From Diploscapter coronatus (taxonomy: Eukaryota > Nematoda > Chromadorea > Rhabditida > Rhabditidae), in assembly GCA_964036155.1 (NCBI GenBank), contig OZ038423.1, positions 79,933,249 to 79,997,248 on the forward strand: a stretch of DNA of 64,000 nucleotides, in the 5' to 3' direction. The position numbers and the translations under genes were made by a program. This document shows positions 12,419 through 24,933 of the stretch, piece after piece (the stretch's first letter is position 1; the number at the start of each line of letters is the position of its first letter). The notes under the pieces were generated by a model, which saw only the letters and a list, made by a program, of their open reading frames with translations, did not search any database and was not told where the DNA came from.

Positions 12419-15400
12419 TCACAACTCCTCTCCGTCCTCGCGGAGCGGAGCCTCTTCAGCTGCTTTCAGTCTTTCCGCCAAATCATCGGCATCCATGGGG
12501 TCATCGCCTAAAATTAAAAATTTTTTAAATTTAGTTTATATTTTTATCGTTTAATTAATATTTTCAGAATTATAGCGCTATCACATGAAATATGTGTGAA
12601 AAGAAAAACCAAATAAAATGCCAAATTCTTTGCCCTGAAAGGGGTATAAAATATGCTTTCTAAAGGAGTATTCGCGTCAAGTTTTCAAACTTGAATCGTA
12701 CTGGTAGAAAGATGCGGAGTGGAAGGCAGCTCGTCGCAGGACGAGTCGACACTCGAGCGACGCAGAGGGTCATCGAAGTCCGGCTGCGAGCGACGCGGTC
12801 TGCAAAGCGCCAGAGGACGTACTCCTATTTCCGAACTAAAATTTCAAAATTCGAATTTCAAAAATCGTACATTTTCTTAAATTAGCTATTTCTAGTTCTA
12901 GACTAATAATTTTCATTATCTGAAAGTTAGAAATTTTAAGAATGAAATGATTTTTAGATATTTTCTAATTGAAGTGCGTTATAAAAGGAGAAAAAATCTC
13001 TACGTTTATCAAAAGACCATTTTACATGACCAAAACAGACAATTGTTGAAATGACGTGAGGACGTACGCGCTATAGTTAGGGATAGGCGAGGATGAGAAA
13101 GTAGGGAAAAATAGTGTGAGGAAAAAGATAGCTCACATCATCCCGTCATTTCTCAGGTGCTATCAAAACGTTTTCCAAGATTTTCTTTATATTGTTTGAT
13201 AAAATCAAAGGAAAAAACTAACGCATTATTTGGATGAGCGAATGGCTGGTGTTGTGGACTGGGCGCACTGAACGCGGTGCTACTCGTGGTGGCGGCGCTC
13301 GTCAAAGTCGACGAGCCCGAAGTGACCGTCACGGCTGTGGGATAGGGGAAGGAACGGTCCGTCACCAGAGGAGACGTCGAGTTCGTACGGGCCAGAGCTG
13401 AGGGACCGCAAGCTCTAAAATTTCAAGAATTTACAATGCTATTGAAATTTTGAATAGTTTTCCTAAACTACCCGTCTTTTGCAAATATTTGCCAGTGAGC
13501 AGTAAAACTAAACTTTGGCTTAGAAAGATTCGAATAAATTATCTGATTTGAAAAAGTTCCTATTACAAATGGAAATTCAAATTGAATTTTGGAAGTTGAT
13601 ATAAAATTCAAGTCTGAAGTGATTTTTTAATTAAAGAATTTTTTCAACCTCTTTATTTCCAGGTCCCCCAGAACGACAGCAGAAGGAAGCGCTCTTTTCC
13701 TGGAGGTGATTGGGGAGGCACTGCGGCTAAAAAAGCATTTTTAAAAGAAATTAGCATAAAATTGAACCTAATGAGAGTGGGCCTTTTGGGGCTGGCAGTG
13801 GGGCTCGGGCTGGGCGAGTAGGGAATATTCGGGCGGACGACTTGTTGAGTTGAAGGAGAGTAGCATTGCTAAATTGTTTCTATTTATGGATGGAAACCTA
13901 TATATTTTTCCAAAAAAGAAAATATTGCTAAAAATTAGCATAAGGGCATCTTCTTTCGAAGTTTCGGGTCAAGTGAACCCCATGCGAGTCTTTTTTTATT
14001 TTCATAATAAGAATAACTTTAGAATTTTTTTTTCCAGAAAATAGATATTTCGAAAGTTGAACGTAAAATGAATTTTTCGAATTTTGAGTAAACTAAACCT
14101 TGTGTGTGTCCGGGTTTCTAGTAGGAGAAGGCGAGCAGGAGTGCGGCATGAACATGTTGTTAGTGACGATGGAAATCGGCTCACCGACTCCGAAAGAACG
14201 CGCGCGGTGACGGTGCTCCTGAAATGTTTAATTTCTAGTTTTTGGAATTCGGAAATTTCTCACCCCTGATCCAACTGGCGAGCCTTCAATGAAAATGTCG
14301 TCGAATCCCGAGGACACTTTTTGAGAGGCCTGAAATAAGTCGAAATAAGAAGTCTGGATAAAATAAAATATAGCAAAGTAATGCCATTTCAAAAATGAAA
14401 TAATTCTGAAGAAAATCACTTCTCTGTCAATATCTATTTCCCTTAAAAAAATACCATTTTTGAAAATTCACATAAACTACCTGAACGAGCCGTTCGTGTG
14501 TGACTTCATTATCCAGCGAGCAATTGGACTCTCTTCGGATTTTCTCGATGATGCCTCGAGGTGCGTCGATCGGGCGGGCGCCAGGCCCGATGGACGGAGG
14601 GCGATCGTCGCTCTGAAAATTCAACACTGAAAATTTTCAATTTTTAGCGGCTTTTAATCTATTTCTTCGGAAAACATTCATCTTTAAATAAACTATAATT
14701 TGCACAGAAATCATTAAAGAAGCAATAGATTTGAATAAATCAGCAATTTTATCTGATTCAAAATTAACTATCTTTTAGAAAGTTCAATTTAATTTTCACG
14801 AAAATCTAAAAAAAAATCTCACCCTCGCTCCCCTGCTGCTCTTCCTGCTCAGTCCATCCTCTCCGTCAATAGATTCGGCTCCGGTCGTGAGCACGGACTC
14901 TTCAGACGAGGACGAGTCGGACGAGACGCGACGTTTCCTGTCCGTTCTGTATTATTTCGAGAACATAAATGTTAGGATCTACACGTTATTTCTCGGGCGT
15001 TATTATTAGGGTTAATTAGGCAATTGTTGAAATGACGTGATGGCCGTGAGGACGTGCACACCATAGTTCGAGATAGACGAGGGAAGGAAAGTAGGGCGAA
15101 ATCGTGTGGGAAAAGATAGCTCACGTCATTTCTCAGTTGCCAGCTAATTGGCTGAACTGAATTCAGAGCTCGAAAGCATTAAGTCCGACTCCCAGAAAAT
15201 AATTCTGGCCTCCGGATTTTATAGACATTTCTAACTTAAGATATTGTTTCTGAAAACCCGTCATTTTCAAATAACGTCAGGGTTTTGGCTAAATTCAGAA
15301 AACTAACCGAAATTTCTCCCGTCTCTCGGCCGTCGTCATGAACGAGCCGTCCAACGAAGAGCGAGACGACGTCTCTGAATCCGGTAGATTCAGAAATTCA

Positions 15401-15984
15401 GGTCTTTGAAAGAACCCAGTGAGGCTTGAACAGGGAGACGCCTGGCTGATCGAGAGGAATCTGGAATGATTTTCGACTTATACCCGATTCTTGCACAAAT
15501 GAAAATTTACGGTGACTGTCTGCTCGCGCTGTTCGTGTCGACAGGCTCCTGTTCGCTGAGAAAGGAGCTGTTGGATGGAGTTGGCGAGGAACAGGCAACG
15601 AGAGAACTGTCTTTGTCTATTGCTGCTGAAAAATATTGTTTATTGATGGTTTAAGAGCGCGCTCACGCTTACGTGAACATAAAGACAATATGCGAAGGTG
15701 AAAGAGGAAAAGAGCATGTCTTCTTTGTGTATCTCACTCTTGTGAGCTATTTTTTCTGCTCACGTGAGTGGAGATGAACGCGCCATTATCAAAGTCCGAT
15801 TTAGTATTTTTCTATTTGTAAGAAATGCTCGAAAGCACCAATTTCTCTTGATCGAGATAACGACAATAAATGGGCAGATAGTGTTGTTGCTGTTGTTGTT
15901 GAAGTGATAGTTAAATAGCAATTAAAATTTACCTGGCAGCGCCTCGTCCTCCCTGTTGACGATGAGTTTGGGTTCAGATGCCAT
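12419..15984 (-). CDS. PABIR/FAM122 family protein (PP2A inhibitor)
   Basis: Twelve exons, 5' to 3': 15984-15933, 15625-15511, 15374-15308, 14946-14823, 14612-14481, 14329-14264, 14218-14099, 13868-13768, 13726-13649, 13414-13223, 12799-12691, 12507-12419. The centre (NEVTHERLVQASQ, then FDDIF) aligns with the conserved HERxVQ block of human FAM122A, and KQCYSPSTQ, SPSPSPT and RRSASPI follow in the same order as in that family. Family members bind and inhibit the B55 form of protein phosphatase 2A; that role is from the family. Ser/Arg/Pro-rich and probably disordered. Two junctions do not keep frame as written: exon 2 to 3 (one base off, or a missed microexon) and exon 11 to 12, where the acidic C-terminal frame needs one more G at 12690/12691. 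Two MITE copies lie in introns. Confidence 0.8.
13038..13161. repeat. MITE family A, copy 1, in PABIR intron 10
   Basis: Ends AATTGTTGAAATGACGTGAG and CCCGTCATTTCTCAGGTGC are inverted. The interior has GATAGGCGAGGATGAGAAAG and AATAGTGTGAGG, shared with the copies at 15019 and 16737. Confidence 0.7.
15019..15141. repeat. MITE family A, copy 2, in PABIR intron 3
   Basis: Best preserved copy: left end GGCAATTGTTGAAATGACGT, right end ACGTCATTTCTCAGTTGCC. Same interior as copy 1. About 120 bp, no frame. Confidence 0.75.
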
Positions 15985-16019
15985 GACGATCGATTTGGTT
16001 GACGCTGACAATTCAGAAG

Positions 16020-16051
16020 GCAGATGGCAGATGGCAGATGGCAGATGGCAG
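16020..16051. repeat. Short tandem repeat (GCAGATG)n
   Basis: Four and a half perfect copies of a 7-nt unit, 36 bases upstream of the PABIR start codon, so within its likely 5' leader or promoter. Confidence 0.9.
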
Positions 16052-16736
16052 AAAGGCCGGCCTCAAGCGGCTGTCTCGACTGGATTATCGATTTTTGGCG
16101 AGATTGTCTGCAAGATAATCCAATTAGAACGCAGAAAAATAGGCTTATTGAAAAGGCATCCTATTATAAAATAGGAAGATTCGACGAGAAGGTGAATTTT
16201 ACAAAGAGGTACACTTGACAGAGAAAACAACGCGGCAAACAACAATGAATCGATCGATAATTCGGTGAAGCGCGGGGTGCAAAACGATCGAAGGAGGAGC
16301 TTGTGTTTTAGCGAGTGTGTTCAGGGTCAAGCGGAGAAAAAAATGGTGAAGGAGGAACGGAGCGGAGAGAGAACTGCAAGCGATTGGGCTGGACCGCTCT
16401 CAAATGAGCGGTGGAAAGGGGAACGAGCGCGAGCAATCGATAAGTGCAATAGCAGCGATAGATGGATTGAATGGAACGGCGAAAGGGGGAGGGGAGTGCA
16501 TTGAAGAAGACTAGCACAGAGCAGTCAGGTGGGGTGTGTTTCCCGCAGACATTCTCGCTCTCCTCTTGTCTCGCGCTTGGCGCTTTGAATATAAACTAAC
16601 AGACTAGGTAAAATTAAAAAAAAAAAAAAATTATGGAAATATAAGCGAACAAAAACTAATCAAATAGCTTCAAATGTCAACATGTGAAGTATGCTCGAAT
16701 GCTAAATGAAATGGAACGATTCATTCAGAATTTAAC

Positions 16737-16873
16737 GGCAACTGAGAAATAGCCGGGGACAACGTGAGGACGTGAACTATCTTTTCCCACACTATTTCTC
16801 CCTACTTTCCTTTCCTCGCCTATCTCTAACTATAGCGAACTCTTCACATCATACCGCCATTTCAACATTGTCG
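16737..16873. repeat. MITE family A, copy 3, opposite orientation
   Basis: Starts GGCAACTGAGAAAT and ends near CATTTCAACATTGTCG. The interior is the reverse complement of copies 1 and 2 (CACACTATTTCTCCCTACTT, CCTCGCCTATCTCTAACTAT). Confidence 0.65.
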
Positions 16874-17528
16874 ATCTAGCAATAGAGCACGATTTCAAAT
16901 GGATCGATATTCAGTTTTTTTATTAAAAACGTACAAAATGACCTTAATTTAGCAGTTAGAGTTTGATCTTTTCATACGAAAGCATCTGCCCTAGTCATAT
17001 CAGAGCAACTTCAAGAATAGCTATAATGACTAGAAAGGACAAAAGCTCAGAGTCAAGTGACTAAAAATTTAACAAGGCATCGAAATAATTGTATAGTTAC
17101 GCATTCCAGTCAGGCACATCCATTTTTGTCATTAACGAAAAATTATAAACTGCGATGAAAAATGATAATTATGATGAAGGTCGACCTCAAAGAATTTATT
17201 TCCTGAATGAATAAGCGAGACAACTGAAGTTTTTGCTGAAAATCGTTCGAACCTTCAAATTCATATACATACACATGGGCATACATCAATTTTCTAGTAA
17301 TTCAGGTTGAAGAACGCATTTTAGAACTTTATTAAATCTAGCCTTAATATACGAGATTGAAAGTCATCAAGTCAGATCCTTCAAAAGCTACACAGAAAGC
17401 AAACAGACATAATACACAGCTTGTAGAAATTAGAATGGAAACATTTATTTTAGAACATTTGAACAGTTTGGAGAAAGCAATAATTCATTGACTCGACCGC
17501 GTTGCCCTCGACCACTCGAAATCTCGAA

Positions 17529-18332
17529 ATGACGACATCTTCTTCGCAGTCGGTCGAGATTCCCTCCGATATTTCGAAAGACGAATTGCTCGAAGCGATT
17601 GCCGCCATTCGCAAAACTCGCGAGCAGAAGGAAGTTGCTGTAAGATTTTCTTAGTTCTGGTTATCGAAGAAAACAGTAAAAAAACTTCTGAAAGAGAACG
17701 TTTCCATTCAGCTGATCATCTATTCGAAATCGCACTAATTAGACGTTCCTCATCAGCTTGAATAGACAACATTTTTCTCACCGTAAATATATCTACTTTT
17801 GACGAACTTTAAGATCATACCGAAATAACCAAACCGATTTCAAATATCGAAGCTCGCAGTAACGTCTCCATTCTGGTGCGCGACTTCAGCTCCCGCACCA
17901 AGTCCCACTTCTTCCGTTCAATCCTTTGATTTCTCTGCAGCCTTTCGTCGAATTGTCCTCTCCTCGGCCTGCATTATTGTGGCTCACCTTTCTATGGCAC
18001 TCGTCTTCAGGTATTCGATTTTTACTCCGATTTCCTTTCTTCGGGAATAAACGTAGGACCTTTCGAAAGCATAAGGTTCATAAAGGGCCGCGATATTGCA
18101 AATTTTCATGATCTATAATCTGCCAAAGTTGACAAAATTGTTATTTTTCTGGAAATAAAATCGAATTCAGAGAATCGACGTGTCATCTGTTGGAAGAATA
18201 AACGAATTCTATAAGACGGAAATAGACGACGAACGAATTATCGAACTTGAACGAGAACCATCCGCTCTCTTCACACAATTCCCCAAACTTACGAACAGCG
18301 TTCCCATACAGATCGATTTGTTAAGACTCTAG
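17529..18332 (+). CDS. Small single-helix membrane protein, unrecognised
   Basis: Three exons: 17529-17639, 17853-18010, 18173-18332, giving 142 aa. The N-terminus is polar (SKDELLEAIAAIRKT looks helical), then a Ser/Pro/Ala-rich linker, then one hydrophobic segment (IVLSSACIIVAHLSMALVF, around residues 72-90), then an acidic tail with FYKTEIDDERIIELERE. The third exon needs the acceptor after CAGAG at 18168-18172, one AG downstream of the first TTCAG, to keep frame. There is no signal peptide, so a tail-anchored or single-pass topology is inferred. I cannot assign a family. Confidence 0.7.
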
Positions 18333-20098
18333 CAGAGCATTTCAATAAAGATATTTAAAAATTTTCTATAACTTCACTATTCACTAATTTCGAAAATATC
18401 CCTGACTAGACGAAGAAAACAAAAAAGAAAGAATTTTCTCGATCAAGGCAACAAATTCGTTTTTTCAAATTCTTCTCCGCCACGCAAGAATTTCATAATT
18501 ATCCCCGCGAAATTGTTGGTTTGTGAAAGATAAAGTAGAATTCTCACATCAATTCTCGATTCTCATTTCTCTGTGTTGCGAGAGTGGTGATCGAGAATTT
18601 ATGGGCCCGAGATGAGATTGAATAAAATTTTATAGGAATGTGTAAGGAGAAGGGGAAGGGAAGGCGGAACGGATATTCGGCGGATATAAATGTGGATTTG
18701 AAGACTAACAGATTCAATAATCTCCACATCCTTGTCGAGTCTCTTTATTGACAAAGACACAAAATTCAACATTTCCAAAAATGAGCTTCAATGCTAGACC
18801 ATTGAAAAGGTCCTTTAGCAATAGTATGTTAGAATGGAGCACATTTAACATATCTATTCGTCGATATTAAGTTATTTATCCTCCCTCTCTCTCTCTCTCT
18901 GCTTTGCTTTTATGTTTCTTTCATATATCTTCTCCCTAAGGAACTCTTTCTCTCTGCGCATTTTTGCCCCAACTTTTTTTTCTAGCGTCGAGCTTTCGAC
19001 TTTCAGCACAATTTTATGCCCTTGTTTTCTCTCGGACCCTTCTATTTTTCCCTGCTTTCTCATTCAAGTTCAACTTCTTCCTTCATGCTTTAAGAAGCTG
19101 TTGGTCAATATCATTTACTATTTTATCACGATCTTTAACATATTATTGTCTATCAATAATAATAATCACTATCATTCATCGTTTTTGTCAATAAACAATA
19201 TCTTCACTTTAGTATCTGACCGTTAGTATTTACTTACACTTTACCCCAACAGCGCTTGGTTTCCTTGGATACAAAGGCCAGTAAACCGAAAATTGGTATC
19301 TAGTTCGGTGCCGTTTGTTCACGCTATCCCGAATGTTTAATCCGTTTAAAATTCTTCTGACATGTTTGTTTTTGGTTCGGCGTTTTGCATTAAGTACGCA
19401 TGTATAGAATTTCGCTTGAATTTGTGTGTCAATGTGAAAAGTGGGGCTTTATTTCAGAGACGAAGTTGTGTCCTTTTTCCATAAATGCAGAATTCATTCG
19501 GTCATGATGCGTATCAAATGTGCTTCGACATATATATTCTGGCATGCTCTAAGCACTAGCTACTAAAGGACTGCTGCGTGCATTTATTGCTCTATTTGCC
19601 CTATAATGTCATAAATGGGCCGAGACCGATAAAGCCCGGGTCTAACCACCACTACCAGCAGGCTCACCTATTTTCTGCTTCACTTCCTTTAGCGTATACA
19701 AATTTCAAGTCCCCGATTCATGCTACTACGCTGTTAGAGAACTCTTTATTCTGCTATTCTACTATTTCAAGATTTCAAGGTAAACCTCTTACTTTATAGC
19801 TTGTGTGGTTTGTCTTGCTGATTGATAAGGTCAAAAGTAAGAGTGCTCGTTATGGGCTGAATAATTGGGGATTAAAACGGGGAATGATATAAAGAAGAGA
19901 TAAAAAACCGCTTCAGATAGGATCAACTTATCCGAATTCGGTAGCATCAGAGGTAAAAAAGTTTGAGCGCTGGAAGTGACAGGTCGCCGTCTCTAGCCTG
20001 TCTCCGTCTCCCTATCTCTATTTCGCATGTGCAGCCAACCATCACTTCCATTTCGCTCGACTCCTCTCGCCATTGCATTCATCGTTTTTCTTCTCCCA
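18333..20098. other. Gene-free stretch with CT microsatellite
   Basis: No exon chain seen. A (CT)n run lies at about 18884-18901, followed by pyrimidine-rich DNA to 19080. Frames near 18912-19226 and 18544-18729 are low-complexity and rejected. Confidence 0.5.
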
Positions 20099-22485
20099 AT
20101 GACTGTGTCAACCGTGGCAGACGATTTGTACCTGGCTGGTGCGGCGGATGACAAATACGCTTCCCTGCAAAATGTTTTCAGGTAGGAAAAACGTTTTCTG
20201 CAAATCTAGAAAAAAAAAAACAAAACATTGGGCCGATCATATTCTTATCTTTTCACGCCTTAGGAAAAAATCGCGCCTATTAGAATCTATGAACCTATGG
20301 CAGTGCAAATGTTTTCCTTATCTTTCAAGTATGATACTAATTAGATTGTTGTCAGAGAAAACTTCGAATTGGGTCTTGAAAGAGCGGGTGCAGCTTTTGC
20401 CGTGTTCAAAGATGGAAAGCTGGTGTGTAACCTGTACGGAGGAACAGCCAACGAAACCAACGGACAGAAGTGGACGAAGAAGTCCATGAGTGTGCTCTTT
20501 TCCACTACGAAGGTAATCATTGTTGATGCCGAAATCTGGAAGGCGTGCAAAGTGATGCATTTATTTTTAGTGGTTAGAAAATCGAGAAATAGCATGCAAA
20601 AGGGAGAGAGACTGAAATCCAAAATCGCTTATTTCTCCTCTCGTTTTAGACCTCCCAAATTTCGGCATAAACAATAATCAAAATAATTTCTCCAACTTCA
20701 AACACCAATTTCAGTCGATTTCCGCGACAGTCCTGGCCGGAGTGCTCAATGCGAATAAAGTCTCCTACGACACAAAGGTTGCATCGATCTGGCCGGAATT
20801 CGCCCAACATGACAAACAAGAGATTACAATCAAACAAGTCTCCCTTCATCAGGCAAATAATCTCTTCAGTTACACTCGTAGTTTACAGTTTGTTTATGTA
20901 GTTTCATCAATCACATCATGCGGGGGTTCATTTATAATTTTTCCATTTATCTTTTGAACAAAAATTTACCTAATAATTATTCCAAAAACGGCTAATGGGA
21001 ATCAATTCTCGAGAGTGGGAGAAATGTGAAAATCTACGATTTCACCAGTTTCCATTTTAGGGTAAACCCGAGCATACCGGGGTAACGGGCATTTTTCCTG
21101 ACTTGGCCGCAAAAAATCGGAAAAAAACTATTCTAATAATTTTTACAAATTCAGATGAAAAATATGCAGAATTTTATGCTGATTTCGAATCTGAAAACCG
21201 TTTTTAATTTTCTTTGATCCGAAGTTTTTTGTGCTCGAAAAATCGCTGGCCAATGTTAAGGAAAAACCTCGAAACTTACCCGACCACCAGTATGCCGAAG
21301 GTGTACTGCAACTAGAAAGTGGATGAAGCCAGACATTTTCACATTTCTTCCACTCTCAAGAATTGATTCTCATTGATTGTTTCTCGAAATAGTTATTGGG
21401 AAAATTTTTATCCAAACAATAAATGGGAAAATTATAAATGAACATCCTGTGTTTGCAGGCAGGATTAACTTACTCGGACGAGAAAGTTACACAGGAATAT
21501 GTGACAGATTGGCGAAAAATGAGCGAATATTTCGAAAAAGCCACACCTGTTTGGACGCCCGGAACAGCGTCTGGATATCATGCTCTAACAATTGGATTCT
21601 TGTTCGATCAAATAGTTAGAAGGATTGATCCGCAAAAGAGAGGGCTCGTCCAGATTCTAAATGAAGACTATATTGATAAATATGGTGAGCCAGTATTGGG
21701 TTATTATTTTCGACAATTGTGCTTTTAAGACATCGAAGATCTATCGATTGGACTAAAGAAGCCCTGTGATAACTACCGAGTCGCCAGATTGAGGCTGCCT
21801 ACTGAGGACGAAATCCAGAAAGACGGAGCTGCCCAGCCTATCGCTTTTGAAAGATATTCCCTATCAGATAACATTCATAATCAGAAGCTATATGAGACTT
21901 GGGACTGGATCAAAATTGAACATGTATGGATTTTTCCCATAAGTTTCTTATATTTTATGTTCAGTATAATTTATATGAAAACCGATTGCTTCCGATGCCT
22001 TCAAATATGGGGATCGGCAATGCGCGATCTCTAGCTCAATTTCATTCTTTGCTCGCCACGAAAAGTGTCTTTAATCAGTCATTTTACGATTTGCTTAAGG
22101 TAGGTTTTCATTAAATTGATCCTTTAAATAAGTGATAAGCGGCACTTTAGGAACCAGTCCTTCTCGAAGAAATGGATGTCGTGAATCAATATGAGGAAAG
22201 CAAAGCGTATGGATATCAAATGACAAAGAATCCATTGGTTAGTCCAGTTATTTTATTACGTATAATAGGTATAATTTTGAAGCGATACGATATCTTTTTT
22301 TATTACTTCAGGATCAATGGGTCTTCGGTCACTCTGGCTATGGGGGTCAGAACGTTCGAGTAGACGTCCACAATGGCTTGTCATATGCGTATGTCACTAA
22401 CGAGCTGAAAATCGCCGATGCAGATTTCGTGATTCCCTGGAAGCGGTTGGTCGACGAGCTCTACAATATCATCAAACAAACATAG
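20099..22485 (+). CDS. Beta-lactamase-fold serine hydrolase, copy 1
   Basis: Eight exons: 20099-20181, 20356-20512, 20715-20852, 21459-21684, 21730-21923, 21965-22099, 22151-22237, 22312-22485, giving 397 aa. All motifs of the class C beta-lactamase/esterase fold are in order: SxxK as STTK (residues 77-80, nucleophile Ser and base Lys), the catalytic Tyr in SGYHALT (about 166), HQAGL typical of the family, and HSG in FGHSGYGG (347-349) in place of KTG. Animals use this fold as peptidases or esterases, and nematodes have a family of such LACTB-like genes; the substrate is unknown. Exon 2 (157 nt) and exon 3 (138 nt) equal those of the copy on the minus strand at 32839-35354. Intron 3 starts with GC (20853) rather than GT. 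The first exon is the least certain. Confidence 0.88.
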
Positions 22486-23187
22486 GATACTCAATTGTTG
22501 TGTAAACAGGGCTGTAAATAATGGCACATATTATCTAGACGCTCTAAGTTGTTCAAATCTGCCAATCATTAATGGGTTCTAGGTTTTCATAATCGTTACT
22601 TTTGTATTCTATTAGAAGTTATGTTTAGATTTTTAAACGATAGTGAATGAAGTTATTGCCTTGATCTAAAATGTGCCAAGTAGATTCGATGCCGTCGCAT
22701 TAACACTTCAGGCTATTAGAAAGAAAGATTTCGAGCGATGCATAAAGATACGCTAAAAATAGTCAAATATGATTGATTGATAATGTCTATCATGCTTTGA
22801 AATGACATAATAATAAGTCTCATCTCAATAAGGCATGAAAAACCTAAGAAGGACGGAGATTTGCGTGGTCGGGAAAAACGCCGAGGCAGACCGGTTGTGT
22901 GTGGCTGATTTCTGCTGCAACTGCGCAATCACCGCCTTGTAAGGCGTGCCTCTTCCTTCCCTTTCCCTCCTTACCCTTCGATTTCTAACTTCTCTACCCT
23001 CTGTCTTCAATAAGTTTCGATCCGAAACGACCTTCATGTCACTTCGTCCACCCACAACATAACTACTTTACTCAAGAATAAATTACACGTGCGCATTGTT
23101 ATTTTTGTCGGTTTCCGCGCCTTTTCTTTCAATTTTGTTTTCAGATTCGTTTTTTCTTTATTTTTCAGGCTTTTTTTTTATCTAAAA
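22486..23187. other. Intergenic, no gene recognised
   Basis: AT-rich after the hydrolase stop, then a pyrimidine-rich stretch (22930-23180) leading into the next gene. No exons or clear inverted repeats. Confidence 0.5.
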
Positions 23188-24580
23188 ATGGCCCTGCCAG
23201 TGTCGATGGAAGATACTGAGCTTTTCCCGCACGACGATCGACTCAACTCAAACCCAGGAAAGATTGAAATCGATCTGGATGCTATCTCACAGGTTCGACA
23301 GATCAATAATTCTTTCATCAGACAAGGTGTTTTTTTTTCTAGATGCAAACCTCATTGGCTCGCCTCTGGTGGTCTCGATTGGTGATCTCCGTGCGCGGAT
23401 ATGTTGTCAATTATGTGCAATCGGACGAACAGACTCTGTTCCATTGCGACGACGCCTTCATCGCGATCCATCGATATCTGGCCGAGCCCACTAGCGATAA
23501 ACAGGAAGGGTTACGGTTAGTGGTTTCGATTATTTTTAACTCGATTTTTATGCGTACCTTTATATGATTTCTTTCTAAACCGCTCTTCAGGTTCATTTCT
23601 GATTTACAAGTGATTGTCACCTTCCCACTGATTTCCGAGACCCTTCTTGCCCTAGACGCTGGAAAGCGGATTGCAGCCGACCCCTTCGCAAATCCACAGA
23701 CCAAGGAATCATTCGAAAGAGTCTTCGGCGTCTCGAACCGAATCACTTACAGGTTTAGTACTTTGAATTTGAAAACAGTTAAGCTGAAAATCAAATGTAA
23801 TGATAGCAGATCTAGGGAAGACAATCGTCAGAAACCCCTTGCGATCTACCCCCCTATAGTTTATTTTCGCCTGGCGAAAGTGCTCCCTAGGTCTGAGTGA
23901 TAGAGCAGCCTGGATTTCGCATAATAACGTGGCTCAAAATGGAACAAATGCTTTCTGCGAGTTTGGGCTAAAATGACGGGACGTAATAATATTGGTATAA
24001 ATTCTATTAGAAAACGACAAATTTGAAATCTCGTTATTTCTTGATACATTACTTCATCATTTCCAAACCGTTAATGATAGTTTTTTTTTTTTAAATGATC
24101 ATTACAGAATCGCAAACGGCCAGAAATACGCATACGTCGTGTTCATAAAGATTCTGTACGTGCTCCAGCAGCGATGGAAGTCGAAGAATAAGGAGCGACG
24201 AAGCATTCGCTTCGAAACCGACCCAGAATGGCAGCCAGATGATCGCGTGGTGCTATTCCAGCAATTCTTCCACGGAAATCGCACCTGGGTTCTGTGCGAT
24301 TTCGACCGGTACATCCTAACTCAGTGGCGTCCTCAAGGAGCTACCATCATTTTCGGAGATCGGTTCGTGCAAAAGAAGCAAAGAGAGGGCATGAAATTGT
24401 GCTCGTACTGCGGAATGATTGAGCAACAGGTAAGGTCATACACACACACTCGTCTTTTTGAGTTCTTTCAAGAGGAGAATTCAGATCGGTCAATTCCCTT
24501 CCCAAGACGGTTATCAATTCTGCTCCCCCGACTGCCTCCAAGGTTTCACCGCTCTGCCTCAGACAACTGCTGCTCAATAA
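23188..24580 (+). CDS. Unrecognised protein with C-terminal Cys4 finger
   Basis: Five exons: 23188-23292, 23343-23515, 23591-23752, 24108-24429, 24485-24580, giving 285 aa; all junctions are GT-AG and in frame. No signal peptide or membrane segment. The central part is rich in aromatic and charged residues (RWKSKNKERRSIRFETD, then LFQQFFHG). The last 45 residues carry LCSYCG and FCSPDC about 22 residues apart, a CxxC/CxxxC pair that could bind zinc as in FCS/MYM-type fingers. Intron 3 contains a MITE at 23807-23896. I do not recognise the family; a nuclear or nucleic-acid-binding role is only a guess from the finger. Confidence 0.72.
23807..23896. repeat. MITE-like element, CTAGG family, short form
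   Basis: Inverted ends CAGATCTAGGGAAGAC and GTGCTCCCTAGGTCTG; inner pair CGCCTGGCGAAAG. Lies wholly within an intron. Related to the longer element at 7321-7501. Confidence 0.65.
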
Positions 24581-24933
24581 ATCATGATTTTCTAAACATC
24601 TCGTCTCGATTGTAAAATAACCTCAGCATAACATAACGTGTGAATCGTATTTTCATTGGGGTAAATTATTGTCATTGGAAACGTGCTGTACATAAGAATA
24701 AACATAAAGTACGAAGAAGTTGCTATTATAAATGCATGTATTCCGTCCTGAGTTTATAATGTACTTGACCCAGGGCCATTAGCAAATATTATGTGTGTGG
24801 AATTTGTTTTTCTTCTAACTCACATATGATCGTTTTTTTAATACACGAATTTTCAGATAAATGATCATTTATTCCTATAAATAGTATAATAAACTGACGA
24901 GATTCCGGCAGCGTGCCGAAGAGGAAAGTAAAA
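24581..24933. other. Intergenic, no gene recognised
   Basis: A short AT-rich spacer between two genes on the same strand. No repeat or exon seen. Too long for a typical tight nematode operon spacing, but downstream trans-splicing cannot be excluded. Confidence 0.45.

Larger units (their letters stand above)
15985..17528. other. Divergent intergenic region between PABIR and the small membrane protein
   Basis: Likely 5' regions of two divergent genes. It holds the GCAGATG tandem repeat and a third family A MITE. The frames at 16265-16517 are purine-rich or pyrimidine-rich without motifs and are not called as genes. Confidence 0.5.
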
